Assembly (NCBI GenBank): GCA_019751815.1 | Contig: JAIEMW010000001.1 | Location: 814,197 to 878,196 of the forward strand | Source: Cyanobacteriota bacterium | Lineage (GTDB): Bacteria; Cyanobacteriota; Vampirovibrionia; Vampirovibrionales; Vampirovibrionaceae | Direction: 5' to 3' | Length of the DNA stretch: 64,000 nucleotides | Shown here: piece after piece, positions 8,127 to 18,791 of the stretch | How the letters are laid out: each line of letters begins with the position of its first letter | Numbering within the stretch: the first letter of the stretch is position 1 | Position numbers and translations under genes: made by a program | The notes under the pieces: generated by a model | Databases searched by the model: none | What the model was told of the DNA's origin: nothing | What the model saw: the letters and a program-made list of their open reading frames with translations, nothing else

Positions 8127-9581
8127 ATGAAAGTACTTTTTTATTCCATTAATACCTTGATGAGTACCCCCAATTTTGGGGCAGAGCTGGAATTAATGGA
8201 TGACCATCTTGAACAGGGCGATATCGTACATGTCCTTAAATGTACAGGCCAGCTAGCATCATGTCATGTCAATCAAGCTCACTGGCTAAGTAAATGTTTT
8301 GAATGCCAGGAAAAATTTAACCTTGGTTTGAAACAAGTAGAGATTCCTGCATCTAATATTCACACCTTAAAAACATATGAAGACTCCTATACGGAGAGTG
8401 ACATCTCTTTTAACACACTAGAGGAGTTAAAAAATTATAAAATAAACGGTATTGATTTTGGTGAAGCTGTCGCTTCGTCAATTATTACCGAAACGAAGAA
8501 TTATAAGCTTGATACTATTGCCAACAAATCTACCGTTCGTACGAAACTGATGATGGCTTATCAAGTTTATCTAAACTTTATCAAAGTGATTGAAGAGATT
8601 GAGCCCGATCGTGTTTATGTATTCAATGGACGCCTCGCGGAAACACGGCCTGTCGTTAGAGTATGCCAACAGAAAAACATTGATGTCCATGTGATTGAAA
8701 GAGCAGATAATTATGGACATTATATGATTTCAGTCAATTGTCTTAGCCATGAAATGGCATTTATGAAACGTGAAATAGAATCCTACTGGCAAGATGATAA
8801 CCCCAATAAGTATCATATTAGTGAGCAATGGTATCTGGACAGACGTAATGCCGTTGATCAAGGATATTATTCATTTGTAAAGCATCAAGAACCGGGAAAA
8901 CTCCCACTCAATTTTAATCCGGAGCATAAAAATATAGCAATTTTTGTCTCTTCCGAATACGAATTTGCAACGTTTCCAGACTGGAAAAACCAGATTTACC
9001 TTGATCAGAGAGACGGTTTAATCCAAATACTAGAATCACTTCAAAAAGAGACGAATCTGCGTTTGTGGATTAGGTTGCATCCTAATCTGAAAAAGGACAA
9101 TAGTGATCAACTTTTAGAATTACAAGAGCTTGATCGTAGACAGTATAAACACGCTGAATTTATCTGGCCTAAGGAAACCATTAATAGCTATACATTAATG
9201 GATCACTGTGATCAGACTTTAACTTTTGGGTCTACCGTTGGTGTTGAAGCCACATTCTGGGGCAAGCCTTCTATTTTAGCAGGTCGAGGACCCTATGAAG
9301 ATCTCGATGTAGTTTATCGTCCTACTACCCATTCAGAGGTTATGGCGTTATTAGAGTCAGATTTATCGCCCAAAAGCAAATCAGGTGCTTTAAAATACGG
9401 CTATCGAATGATGGCCAATGGGATCCCTTACAAAAAATTTCTGACAACCGATATCTGTGAAGGAAGCTTTAAAGGGGAAAAAATCACTTCCGAAGTAACA
9501 GGCTTAAAAAACTATGTCTACTATAAAGCATTGAGAAAAATTGATAAGTTTAAGCATCGGTTTAAAAAAATATTCTGTTAA
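8127..9581 (+). CDS. Capsule-type (KpsC/KpsS-like) putative glycosyltransferase
   Basis: A 484-residue protein resembling capsule polysaccharide biosynthesis proteins. RLHPNL is followed about 60 residues later by a segment containing DQTLTFGSTVGVEA and WGKPSILAG. This matches the HP and Ser/Thr-x-x-x-Glu loops of GT-B transferases that use CMP-Kdo. Since CMP-pseudaminic acid is also a CMP-nonulosonate, it is a reasonable candidate for the transferase that uses the product of the facing operon. It ends 7 bases from the convergent SDR and is AT-rich. Confidence 0.55.
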   Translation: MKVLFYSINTLMSTPNFGAELELMDDHLEQGDIVHVLKCTGQLASCHVNQAHWLSKCFECQEKFNLGLKQVEIPASNIHTLKTYEDSYTESDISFNTLEELKNYKINGIDFGEAVASSIITETKNYKLDTIANKSTVRTKLMMAYQVYLNFIKVIEEIEPDRVYVFNGRLAETRPVVRVCQQKNIDVHVIERADNYGHYMISVNCLSHEMAFMKREIESYWQDDNPNKYHISEQWYLDRRNAVDQGYYSFVKHQEPGKLPLNFNPEHKNIAIFVSSEYEFATFPDWKNQIYLDQRDGLIQILESLQKETNLRLWIRLHPNLKKDNSDQLLELQELDRRQYKHAEFIWPKETINSYTLMDHCDQTLTFGSTVGVEATFWGKPSILAGRGPYEDLDVVYRPTTHSEVMALLESDLSPKSKSGALKYGYRMMANGIPYKKFLTTDICEGSFKGEKITSEVTGLKNYVYYKALRKIDKFKHRFKKIFC

Positions 9582-9588
9582 ACCTATC

Positions 9589-10368
9589 TTACCAAGCTGT
9601 CCAGCCGCCATCAACGGGAAGGTTAATCCCTGTGACATAAGACGATGCCTCAGAGGCCAGAAATAGCAAAGGACCAATTAATTCTTTAGGCTCTCCCAGA
9701 CGGGCAAGGGGGACTTTCTCAGAAAGGTGTTTGGCGAATTCTGGATGACTGCCTTGAACTGAAGGATTCGGGAAAGGGCCTGGGCTGATAGCATTAACAC
9801 GAATATTTTTGCTGGCTAAATGGCAAGCCAAGTAACGTGTTAATTGAAGCATTCCTGCTTTTGCCGCCCCGTAATAAGGCGGATTATTTTGCCCACTTTC
9901 TCCGTAGAGTCTAGGATCTGGACTCACAGAGGCATACATAGAGGCTATATTAATCACCGAAGACCCAGATGAGGGCTGTATCAACAAATCCATGGCTTGT
10001 TGGACCAAGCGAAACGGAACTTGAACAGAGAGCAAATCAGCGCTCTGAAACGAACTCATCTCTGCTGTTTCTATCGTTGCAGCCGTCCCCCAATACGCAT
10101 TGTTGACCAGAACATCCAAGGCATTTATTTTTTTTCTCAATAGATTAATAACGTTATCAGCAGCGGTCAATTCACTCAGATCAGCTTCAATCACAGTGGC
10201 TTTGCCGCCGTTTTGTGCAATGGACACAGCCAGCTTCTCGAGCTTCTCTTTATTTCTGGCACATAAGAAAACATGAGCCCCCGCTTCTGCCAGTGCCATT
10301 GACATCACGTGCCCCAAATGACCGGTGGCCCCTGTAATTAAAGCATTTTTATGATTGAGAGAAAACAT
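9589..10368 (-). CDS. SDR-family oxidoreductase, last gene of the pse operon
   Basis: A 259-residue short-chain dehydrogenase with TGATGHLG near the N terminus, NNAYWG (NNAG-like), the Ser in INIASMYA and the catalytic YYGAAKAG. A C-terminal SYVTGINLPVDGGW completes the classical FabG-like fold. AAGGGG lies 9 bases before the start. It closes a nine-gene operon and may reduce a keto intermediate of the surface sugar. PtmA-like SDRs occur in nonulosonic acid clusters, but I cannot assign the reaction. Confidence 0.85.
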   Translation of the reverse strand: MFSLNHKNALITGATGHLGHVMSMALAEAGAHVFLCARNKEKLEKLAVSIAQNGGKATVIEADLSELTAADNVINLLRKKINALDVLVNNAYWGTAATIETAEMSSFQSADLLSVQVPFRLVQQAMDLLIQPSSGSSVINIASMYASVSPDPRLYGESGQNNPPYYGAAKAGMLQLTRYLACHLASKNIRVNAISPGPFPNPSVQGSHPEFAKHLSEKVPLARLGEPKELIGPLLFLASEASSYVTGINLPVDGGWTAW

Positions 10369-10389
10369 GAAAGCACACCCCTTCGTTCT

Positions 10390-11412
10390 TTAAAACTCAA
10401 TATTCTTCCACAGTGAGGGATTCACCAAAGATTCTGGGATATCCAGTAACGCTATCTGTTGATCGATTTCTGCCACTTGTTCTCGGGTGAGTGTCTCTTG
10501 TTGGAATAAAGCCACGTTGTCGGTTAATTGCTCTCGTGATTCTACACCAACCACAACACTATCAATCCATTGATGATGACGGACATAGGCGTAACATAAA
10601 TCAGGGATAGAATACCGCTGAAATTTTGCGACCCAAGTATCTCGCAAACTCAAAAATTGTGAGGCAAATTGCCATTCTGGGCAGACCGTGCGGTATCTTG
10701 AGACATCTGCACACAGAAGTCCCTGCAACAAGGCGCTCCGCCCATGTATTTTCAAATTGGGTCGATTCCTTTTTGCAGTCTCAATTTCTCTCAAAATGGA
10801 TGGTGTTTTCCAACGCCCGTCCAATAAATTAAAAGGTAATTGAATCCAAGAAATATCAACTTCTCTCAGTGCATGTTGTAGTTCATCAGGGGTCATCACA
10901 GAGACGCCTAGCTGTTCAATCTTCCCTTGTTGTTGGTGCATTTTCAATCGTTGCCAAATCTGTCCACCCCAATCCGAAAAATGAGACCAACGGTGTAATA
11001 AAAGCACGGGCAAACAACGAAAGCCCAAGGCAGAAGATGAAGTATTGACACTATTATCTACCGCCTCATTCACCTCTTGTGTCGAGGCTTGAGGAGATAA
11101 TTGACTCAGAGGGTCACACTTCGTAATAACGATGATTTGAGAAGGGTCTATCTGCAAAGCCCTGAAGAATTCGCCAATTCTTTCTTCAGACTCTCCGTAA
11201 GCTCTGGCAGTGTCCCACACGGTGATTCCTGAATTAATGGCATTTTGGAGAATGGCCATACTTTCTTGAGAGGAAGGTTGCCCTTGTTGATTGTTAATCC
11301 CATAAGGCAGACCCAATTGCACGGTGCCGAGTGACATAAAAGGGGAAACAGAAGGGGAAATAGATGATAACGCCACTCGAGTATGCGCGTCTGATTCTTC
11401 CAGAGCAGTCAT
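10390..11412 (-). CDS. Aldo/keto reductase-family protein of the pse operon
   Basis: A 340-residue aldo/keto reductase with LGTVQLGLPYG at the start, the catalytic Asp-Tyr region WDTARAYG and the Lys segment ITKCDP. The His position, normally in a LxH motif, is represented by LLLHRW. The ATG overlaps the pseC stop by one base (TAATG), so translation is probably coupled. Such reductases recur in flagellin-sugar clusters, where they may reduce a sugar aldehyde or ketone; the exact step is unknown. Confidence 0.8.
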   Translation of the reverse strand: MTALEESDAHTRVALSSISPSVSPFMSLGTVQLGLPYGINNQQGQPSSQESMAILQNAINSGITVWDTARAYGESEERIGEFFRALQIDPSQIIVITKCDPLSQLSPQASTQEVNEAVDNSVNTSSSALGFRCLPVLLLHRWSHFSDWGGQIWQRLKMHQQQGKIEQLGVSVMTPDELQHALREVDISWIQLPFNLLDGRWKTPSILREIETAKRNRPNLKIHGRSALLQGLLCADVSRYRTVCPEWQFASQFLSLRDTWVAKFQRYSIPDLCYAYVRHHQWIDSVVVGVESREQLTDNVALFQQETLTREQVAEIDQQIALLDIPESLVNPSLWKNIEF

Positions 11413-12605
11413 TAACAGGCTGCCTCCGTCTGTAAGACATTATCAACACACTGTTTGAGAGTGTTAAGCACCTTATCCTGTTGTTCTTCGGTGAGATCGT
11501 AATACAAGGGGAGCGAGATAGCCTCATGGTAATAGCGCTCGGCCTCAGTGAAATCACCCCATTGGAAACCCAGCTGTTGGTAATACGGCTGGGTGTGCAC
11601 AGGGATATAGTGGAGATTCACGCCAATACCGCGTTCACGCAATTGCGCGAACACTTGTCGATGTTGTTGCTTGGTCATTGAATTCAGTCGAATCACAAAC
11701 AAATGCCAGGCTGAATCTGTATCGGGATGTTGATACGGTAGCGTGATCGGAAGCGTTGAATATTCTTGCCGAAAACGTTCTTGATAACGTGCAGCCAAAT
11801 ACCGCCGGCGTGCGACAAATTCATCCAGGCGGTCCATCTGGCTCAGCCCCAAAGCCGCTTGAATATCCGTCATTCGGTAATTATAGCCCAGCTCTAATTG
11901 TTGATAATACCAAGGTCCATCTGTTTCTTGGGTCATTAAAGCAGGATCTCGAGTAATGCCGTGGGAACGCAACAGTAATAATTTTTCGTAAAGGTCTTCC
12001 CGGTTGGTTAACACCGCGCCGCCTTCTCCCGTGGTGATAATTTTTACTGGATGGAAACTAAACACCGTCATATCTGAAAATTCGCAAGAGCCAATTTTAG
12101 TGTTGAGATACCCCCCGCCAACGACATGAGAGGCGTCTTCTATCACGGTGACGCCGTGCTGTTTTGCGAGTTGATGGATAGATTTCATCTCACACGATTG
12201 ACCGGCGAAATGAACAGGGATTAAGACAGAAGGGAGCGTGCCTTTTTCCACGGCCTGAGCCAATTTAACTTGCAACGCGTGGGGGCTTAAATTGTACGTT
12301 TGAGGATCAATATCCACAAAATCCACCGAAGCCCCGCAGTAGCGTCCGCAATTAGCACTGGCCACAAACGTATTGGGGCTGGTCCACAGCTGGCCTGCGG
12401 CATTTAAGCCCGCGGCCAAACATGCCATGTGAAGGGCGGATGTCGCACTATTGACAACCACCGCATATTGAGCCCCGCAATATTCTGCTAGGCGTTTCTC
12501 AAAAGCAGGAATCACCGGGCCTTGCGTCAGAAAATCTGACTTCAACACATCGACCACCGCCTGAATATCCGCGTCGTTTATATTTTGCCGGCCGTAAGGA
12601 ATCAC
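11412..12605 (-). CDS. pseC: UDP-4-amino-4,6-dideoxy-AltNAc transaminase PseC
   Basis: A 397-residue DegT-family aminotransferase that begins MIPYGRQNI, typical of PseC. PLP-site segments are VNSATSAL, VIEDASHVVGG and SFHPVKIITTGEGG, whose Lys is the Schiff-base residue. PseC aminates the 4-keto sugar made by PseB, the second step to pseudaminic acid. It sits 19 bases after pseB and overlaps the aldo/keto reductase start. The pairing with pseB separates it from other DegT enzymes. Confidence 0.92.
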   Translation of the reverse strand: MIPYGRQNINDADIQAVVDVLKSDFLTQGPVIPAFEKRLAEYCGAQYAVVVNSATSALHMACLAAGLNAAGQLWTSPNTFVASANCGRYCGASVDFVDIDPQTYNLSPHALQVKLAQAVEKGTLPSVLIPVHFAGQSCEMKSIHQLAKQHGVTVIEDASHVVGGGYLNTKIGSCEFSDMTVFSFHPVKIITTGEGGAVLTNREDLYEKLLLLRSHGITRDPALMTQETDGPWYYQQLELGYNYRMTDIQAALGLSQMDRLDEFVARRRYLAARYQERFRQEYSTLPITLPYQHPDTDSAWHLFVIRLNSMTKQQHRQVFAQLRERGIGVNLHYIPVHTQPYYQQLGFQWGDFTEAERYYHEAISLPLYYDLTEEQQDKVLNTLKQCVDNVLQTEAAC

Positions 12606-12624
12606 TGGCTCACCCTAAATCAGG

Positions 12625-13656
<1,032 letters not shown>

Positions 13657-13664
13657 TCAAAGAT

Positions 13665-14765
13665 CTAATGAGACTCGACCACTTGGGGCGTTTCCAGTAG
13701 CTCCCAAGACAGAGGAGTGCCTCTGGAGATGTCTTGGCTGACTTTTTTCCCAATCACCTCTTGCCAATATTTTGGTGGTAGGCCTTTCCCGGGTCGAATG
13801 GCCCGGATATGGGATTCCGTGAGAATGCTTCCAGCCGTAATGTCCTCACACACATAAAGCGTCCTGCGAAAGACCTTTGAGGACTGCTCTTCTTCAGAAA
13901 GTGTATACTCTTTTGACCCTAGTGCCTCCCAAGCGTCCTTGGTATCGAGGACCAAGTTTTTTAAATCTTCTGGCTCCATCGAAAATGCCGCATCCACCCC
14001 CCCTTCAGCTCGAGAAAGGGTAAAATGCTTTTCAATCACTGTCGCGCCCAGTGCTGTTGCGGCAATCGCCGTTGCGTTACCCAAAGTATGGTCGGATAGA
14101 CCAATCTGAACCCCGTAACGCTCTTTTAACATTGCCAGTGTTCTTAAATGGATGGTGTGAGGGGGGGCTGGATAACTGCTGGTACATTTTAATAAAATCA
14201 GATCCCCACAGCCGTTACTTTTCGCGGTGTCTACGGCCTCTTCTATCTCTACCAGTGAAGCCATTCCGGTCGAAATAATCAGCGGCTTCCCAGTTTGCGC
14301 CACCCGGGCAATCAACCGGAGATCGGTATTCTCAAACGAGGCAATTTTGTAAGCCGGCACATTTAAATCTTCCAGAAAATCCACTGCAGAAAAATCAAAC
14401 GGGGTGCTAAAGGCGATCAAGCCCAGTTCTTTGGCCCGTTCAAACAACGGCTTATGCCACTCCCAAGGGGTATAGGCTTTTTGATACAACGAATACAGGC
14501 TATTGCCCTTCCACAGGCTATTGGGGTCATCAATAAAAAACTCCCCATGGGCGAGATCCAAGGTCATCGTATCGGCCGTGTAGGTCTGTAGTTTGATGGC
14601 GTGGGCACCGGCTTGCGCGGCGGCTTCAACAATGGCCATTGCCCGCTCAAAGGATTGGTTATGGTTCCCGGACATTTCCGCAATAATAAACGGCGGGGAT
14701 TCAGGCCCCACAGAATAGCCGGCGATCTGAACTGGACGATGTGACATCGATGTGTAAGAACCCAT
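13665..14765 (-). CDS. pseI: Pseudaminic acid synthase PseI
   Basis: A 366-residue NeuB-family synthase. It has the TIM-barrel domain (PPFIIAEMSGNHN, AIKLQTYTADTMT, STPFDFSAVDFL, IEKHFTLSR) followed by a C-terminal antifreeze/SAF domain ending in DISRGTPLSWELLE. It condenses 2,4-diacetamido-2,4,6-trideoxy-L-altrose with phosphoenolpyruvate to give pseudaminic acid. HFTLSRAEGGVDAAFS is closer to PseI than to sialic or legionaminic acid synthases. An alternative ATG lies at 14747. Confidence 0.92.
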   Translation of the reverse strand: MGSYTSMSHRPVQIAGYSVGPESPPFIIAEMSGNHNQSFERAMAIVEAAAQAGAHAIKLQTYTADTMTLDLAHGEFFIDDPNSLWKGNSLYSLYQKAYTPWEWHKPLFERAKELGLIAFSTPFDFSAVDFLEDLNVPAYKIASFENTDLRLIARVAQTGKPLIISTGMASLVEIEEAVDTAKSNGCGDLILLKCTSSYPAPPHTIHLRTLAMLKERYGVQIGLSDHTLGNATAIAATALGATVIEKHFTLSRAEGGVDAAFSMEPEDLKNLVLDTKDAWEALGSKEYTLSEEEQSSKVFRRTLYVCEDITAGSILTESHIRAIRPGKGLPPKYWQEVIGKKVSQDISRGTPLSWELLETPQVVESH

Positions 14766-14810
14766 AAGTAGACATTTCCCTGTTAAAAAATTAGGCTATT
14801 TGATTAATAA

Positions 14811-15521
14811 TCACTGACGGTGCCGCCCCAATGCAAAGGCTTCTGCAGCAGGATAGCCAGCCGAAGCGCCCCGCCAGTGGGCCAAATGCTGCACCGCTTG
14901 AATCGAACGAGAATGTGGCCAAGGCCTCATCTCAGCCTGATAAACATCCAAGGCTTGACACTTAATCCCCAGAAAATCAGGCTTGTCTTCTGGCTGGATA
15001 TTTTGGAACCACTGAGGCACAAAAGGAGGAGCTGAGATAGCAGTCTGCCACTCTGTACTGGAAGGAATTTCAAAGAAAAGGAGTGATTGGATCATGCTTC
15101 CTGGTTGCGGGCGACAGGCAGTCACCACGGCATGATGGGTGACCTGGTGATCAATATTCACATCACCTGCATGATGGGTATACACAATGGTTGGTTGTAG
15201 CTCCTGAATATGAGCTTCCACAATTTTCACCACTTCCAGCCTCTCCACACCATCCATTCGGTTATCTGGAAAGGAGTAGCAGGTGGTTTCCTGAATGCCC
15301 AGGACTTGAGCGGCCGCTTTGGCAGTATTCTGAAGTGTCGCTATCGCTGAAGCATGCTCTGTTCGATTTCTTGAAGCATCTCGAGAGGTTAAGCCTTCGG
15401 CAAGAATAATACAAAATACCTCATCCCCTTGAAAGGCATGCCAGGCCATTGTCCCTCCACATCCCAATACTTCATCATCCGGATGGGCTGCAACCACTAG
15501 AATACGCTGTTTATCAGTCAT
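14811..15521 (-). CDS. PIG-L/LmbE-family deacetylase
   Basis: A 236-residue zinc-dependent deacetylase with the hallmark AHPDDEVLGCGG at residues 11-22 and a downstream TYTHHAGDVNIDHQ segment that supplies the third metal ligand. Family members remove N-acetyl groups from sugars. Lying between the formyltransferase and pseI, it could free an amino group on the sugar so that a formyl or other group can be installed. That pairing is inference from order. Confidence 0.85.
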   Translation of the reverse strand: MTDKQRILVVAAHPDDEVLGCGGTMAWHAFQGDEVFCIILAEGLTSRDASRNRTEHASAIATLQNTAKAAAQVLGIQETTCYSFPDNRMDGVERLEVVKIVEAHIQELQPTIVYTHHAGDVNIDHQVTHHAVVTACRPQPGSMIQSLLFFEIPSSTEWQTAISAPPFVPQWFQNIQPEDKPDFLGIKCQALDVYQAEMRPWPHSRSIQAVQHLAHWRGASAGYPAAEAFALGRHRQ

Positions 15522-15609
15522 GGGTTCTCAAGAAATTTCTATACAAAATTGAGCTGAATTTTAGTTAGCTGAATTTTCCAGCTTAACCCAAAGAAAAGAG
15601 GGTTTCAAC

Positions 15610-16350
15610 CTATGGTGTTTTTGGTTTTTCAGCTTGTTTGGCTGTTATTTTGACCCGAGCCACCAATTCATCACCCTCTTTTTCAACATGATGAAATGAG
15701 AATCGTGCGGAAGCCGTCTCCAAATAGCCTAGAGGATACCCCTCTGCGTCCATCATTCGAATGGTGTCATACATTTTTTCCAAAGTGTCAACATTGCTTA
15801 AATCACTTTCCTCTGGGCGCCGTCGTTTAAACACACTGCTATTGAGTGCTGTTTCATCCAGCTCGGCTTGAGGCACTGGGATTAATGACTGAGTCACAAT
15901 ATCAACGATCATTTCCTCAATTATTTCGGCAGCACGTTCAAAAATATGCTGTGCCCGACCCTCTAAACTAAGTGGTCTTTTTAAATAGATTGGACCGGCA
16001 TCCAATTCTTCCACACAACGTAATGCAGAGATTTGCGTTTCTTTGTGTCCTCTCATAATTAAATTTTGCAACGGGCTTCCGCCACGCCCATAAGGGAGAT
16101 CGGTCATATGAAATATCACGCAACGATATTTATTATAAATTGCAGCCGGGATCTTAAAAGACCAATGCGGAAAAAAAAGATAAGACCCACTCTCCAGTGT
16201 TTGAGTCAGCCATTCTAATTCAGCCGAGGTTTTCGCCAGGTAAAATTCCAAGCCTGTTTTCTCTTGTAATCGTTTCTCCATATTGGGAGACCAGATTTTA
16301 CTTTGAGCCAGACCGCAGATGGACTTTTTTGTTTCAAGTTCCTGGTTCAT
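15610..16350 (-). CDS. Sugar N-formyltransferase-like protein
   Basis: A 246-residue protein of the formyltransferase superfamily. FHMTDLPYGRGGSPLQNLI is the conserved substrate-binding segment seen in methionyl-tRNA and sugar formyltransferases, and DAGPIYLKRPLSL follows. It is shorter than methionyl-tRNA formyltransferase and lacks its C-terminal domain, which favours a small-molecule role. N-formyl pseudaminic acid occurs on Pseudomonas pilin, so this enzyme may add a formyl group using formyl-tetrahydrofolate. The expected HxSxLP motif is changed to HMTDLP, so activity is not certain. Confidence 0.75.
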   Translation of the reverse strand: MNQELETKKSICGLAQSKIWSPNMEKRLQEKTGLEFYLAKTSAELEWLTQTLESGSYLFFPHWSFKIPAAIYNKYRCVIFHMTDLPYGRGGSPLQNLIMRGHKETQISALRCVEELDAGPIYLKRPLSLEGRAQHIFERAAEIIEEMIVDIVTQSLIPVPQAELDETALNSSVFKRRRPEESDLSNVDTLEKMYDTIRMMDAEGYPLGYLETASARFSFHHVEKEGDELVARVKITAKQAEKPKTP

Positions 16351-16359
16351 TGAAATAAA

Positions 16360-17961
16360 TTACCCGTCAGTACTTCGGTTATTTTGAGCGGTCACAGTCA
16401 GATGATATTCTGAGCTGACCTCGTGGTATCCAGCTTTTTCAAACACACGATGAGAGGCCTGGTTTTGAGACAAAACGACTGCCTTTAATCGACAAGGCAG
16501 AGTTTGTGTATCTTGGATCCAAGCTGTACCTGCCTGCAAAATTTTAGCACCAAGTCCTCTTCCGTGCTGTGTTGGATCTAAGTAAATTGATACCGTATAG
16601 GTATTATCCTCTTCTAAATCATATCTAAGGACACCAACTGGGATCGTATTTTCCTCAGCAATCATCAAATGAACCTTATCAGACATAAGTACTTTTTTTA
16701 ACCAAGCCTCATGATCTGTGCGTTCAATTGGGTTGGGATCTAGAAAATACGCCCGTGTTTCTGGATGATTCCGCCATAGATAAATGAAGTCACAATCTTC
16801 AATATTGGCCTTTCTTAATAAGACAGGTCGGGCATTTTGCGTTATTGATTTTGCCATGATGATTTCTGTGACTCTGCGAACACCTTGGAAGTCGACTAAG
16901 GCACGCCCCTTCGCCTGCATCAACTTTCGTAACGGGGTATTACTTAAGACTGTACAAATAGCAGCCACCAGTGTTTGAGAGTTGGAGGAATCTAGACGGG
17001 TTATTTCTCCTAAATAAAGTTGTACACCTTCCTCTGCCAATGCTTCTGAAAGCGCTACTTGGTTATCGGCTATCGCCATAACCACACTGGGTAATCCGAT
17101 ACCTAGCCTCTCCCAGGTGGTACTGCCGCCAGCACCCACAAATAAAGAGGCCTCTTTCATTAATTGTGGCATCTCCGGTGTCTGGCAATAAAATTGGCAC
17201 CGAGAATCTTTCAAACACAGGGCTTTTACGGCTTCTTTGTTGGCATTAGAGTCGCCAACCACAACATCAAATACAACATTTAAATCAATCAAAGCTGGTG
17301 CATCAAGCAGCACGTGTAAGACCTGCAGCGTTAAATTATCAGGATCGCTTCCGCCAAAAAAGAGGAGGATTCGAGGAGGTTTATCCCTCCCCGCAGCAAC
17401 GGAAGGACTATATTTTAACGAAACCGTCTCTAAAAAAGATTCTCTTAATAATGCGAAACGGGGACCCAGTAATTGACGGCAAGAATCAGGCAGTAAGCCC
17501 TCATATCGTTTTTGAGGAGAGGGGTAATAGTTTTGGTCTAATAAGAAATCGCAGTCATGCGGGCGATTCGCCAAGTCATCAATTACGATCATTTTGTGCA
17601 CGATCACTTTTTGCATCGTTTCAGAATGAGCTTGTCTAACAGTGTTTTCCCAGGTAGCGTCTAAACCGTAGTGATCGACCAGTAACCAGTCAATACTATT
17701 TTGTTCGACTTGAATACTATCAAGCCAGGACCCTAGCGCTTTTATCATCGTGTCCGCATGATTATCGCTCAGGGTTTGCAGGGGAATTTTGGCTTCTTTC
17801 TCCAGCCAATGGTTCAAGCTCCCCGGTAACTCACGGCAGAAAAAGCACACCTCACAGCCTTGTTGCATTAGATGATGCGCCAAAGCCACACATCGAATCA
17901 CATGCCCCGTGCCCATGGTTTGAGAAGAATCTGCACGAATCGCGATTCTGAGTTTAGGCAT
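16360..17961 (-). CDS. PseG-PseH fusion: UDP-sugar hydrolase plus N-acetyltransferase
   Basis: A 533-residue two-domain protein. Residues 1 to about 350 are PseG-like: GTGHVIRCVALA, the nucleotide-binding FFGGSDPDN and GAGGSTTWERLGIGLPSV match the MurG-fold hydrolase that removes UDP. Residues from about 372 form a GNAT domain with HGRGLGAKIL as the acetyl-CoA loop, matching PseH, which acetylates the 4-amino group. PseH acts immediately before PseG, so the fusion joins consecutive steps. It overlaps pseF by 8 bases. Confidence 0.9.
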   Translation of the reverse strand: MPKLRIAIRADSSQTMGTGHVIRCVALAHHLMQQGCEVCFFCRELPGSLNHWLEKEAKIPLQTLSDNHADTMIKALGSWLDSIQVEQNSIDWLLVDHYGLDATWENTVRQAHSETMQKVIVHKMIVIDDLANRPHDCDFLLDQNYYPSPQKRYEGLLPDSCRQLLGPRFALLRESFLETVSLKYSPSVAAGRDKPPRILLFFGGSDPDNLTLQVLHVLLDAPALIDLNVVFDVVVGDSNANKEAVKALCLKDSRCQFYCQTPEMPQLMKEASLFVGAGGSTTWERLGIGLPSVVMAIADNQVALSEALAEEGVQLYLGEITRLDSSNSQTLVAAICTVLSNTPLRKLMQAKGRALVDFQGVRRVTEIIMAKSITQNARPVLLRKANIEDCDFIYLWRNHPETRAYFLDPNPIERTDHEAWLKKVLMSDKVHLMIAEENTIPVGVLRYDLEEDNTYTVSIYLDPTQHGRGLGAKILQAGTAWIQDTQTLPCRLKAVVLSQNQASHRVFEKAGYHEVSSEYHLTVTAQNNRSTDG

Positions 17962-18691
17962 AATTCATCTGATTTAAATAATACTGGTACTTCACTTCAG
18001 CCATCGCCCAATCCTCTGCTGTATCCAGATCAACCGCTTGGGACTCAGGGATCTCAAAACCCATGACCTTGGCAGGGTACAAGCAATGTTGCGTAAAGAG
18101 AGCCTCGACCGTAATCCACCAAAATTGACCTCCGTCATGGTAACGCGGCGGGAGATCATTTGACATTTGATGCATGTTCTCAGGCCAGACCATCTGCACA
18201 CGGCCGTCCTGCATTTGTTCTAAGGCTCTTTGTATCGGATCTGCATAACGGACAATGGTCATAACCCCCTCCGTATCAGGCAACGCTGTCAGTAGCTTTT
18301 CACTTTGAATGAGTTTATCAGGGGTAATAAACACCGCTGTGGGAAGCAAACAGCATACTGTCTGAAACGATCTGTCTAATTGTTGTTGATAAGATAATAA
18401 AACCTCTTCAACGACTTCATAGAGCATCGTATCATCGGATGCGGTGGCTGAAGACCTCAAAAACGGAACCGATGCCCCGAGATCTCTGGCAATTTCCGCA
18501 GTCGCTTCGTCATCTGTGGAAACCATCACCGTATCAAACAACCCAGACTCCAGAGCTGCTTGAATTGTATAGGCAATAATGGGTTTTCCGTAAAACAACC
18601 GCGTGTTTTTACCGGGCAAGCGACGGCTTCGCCCTTTGGCTGGGATGACTGCGAGCCTTGACACAGAGCTTGAAGCATCCGGATTATTCAT
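17954..18691 (-). CDS. pseF: CMP-pseudaminic acid cytidylyltransferase PseF
   Basis: A 245-residue CMP-sugar synthetase with the signature LAVIPAKGRSRRLPGKN, in which the Arg and Lys bind CTP, followed by VMVSTDDEATAEIA and DTAEDWAMAE near the C terminus. It activates pseudaminic acid with CTP. It is the first gene of the nine-gene operon and reads from the divergent promoter region at 18.7 kb. The pathway context distinguishes it from legionaminic or sialic acid synthetases. Confidence 0.9.
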   Translation of the reverse strand: MNNPDASSSVSRLAVIPAKGRSRRLPGKNTRLFYGKPIIAYTIQAALESGLFDTVMVSTDDEATAEIARDLGASVPFLRSSATASDDTMLYEVVEEVLLSYQQQLDRSFQTVCCLLPTAVFITPDKLIQSEKLLTALPDTEGVMTIVRYADPIQRALEQMQDGRVQMVWPENMHQMSNDLPPRYHDGGQFWWITVEALFTQHCLYPAKVMGFEIPESQAVDLDTAEDWAMAEVKYQYYLNQMNYA

Positions 18692-18726
18692 ATTGAAAGG
18701 TCATTCGCACTAGATTCATGGTTGTT

Positions 18727-18756
18727 ATTTTGATAAAGTAACCATTCCATTGTCAA
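18727..18756 (-). promoter_or_regulatory. Predicted promoter of the pse operon
   Basis: On the minus strand a perfect TTGACA (18756-18751) is followed after 18 bases by CAAAAT (18732-18727), 36 bases before the pseF start codon. The -10 is imperfect (4 of 6). It lies in the divergent gap between pseF and the methyltransferase. Confidence 0.4.
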
Positions 18757-18791
18757 TTTTTCCTTGAAGATCCATCCGTAAAGATTCTCCT

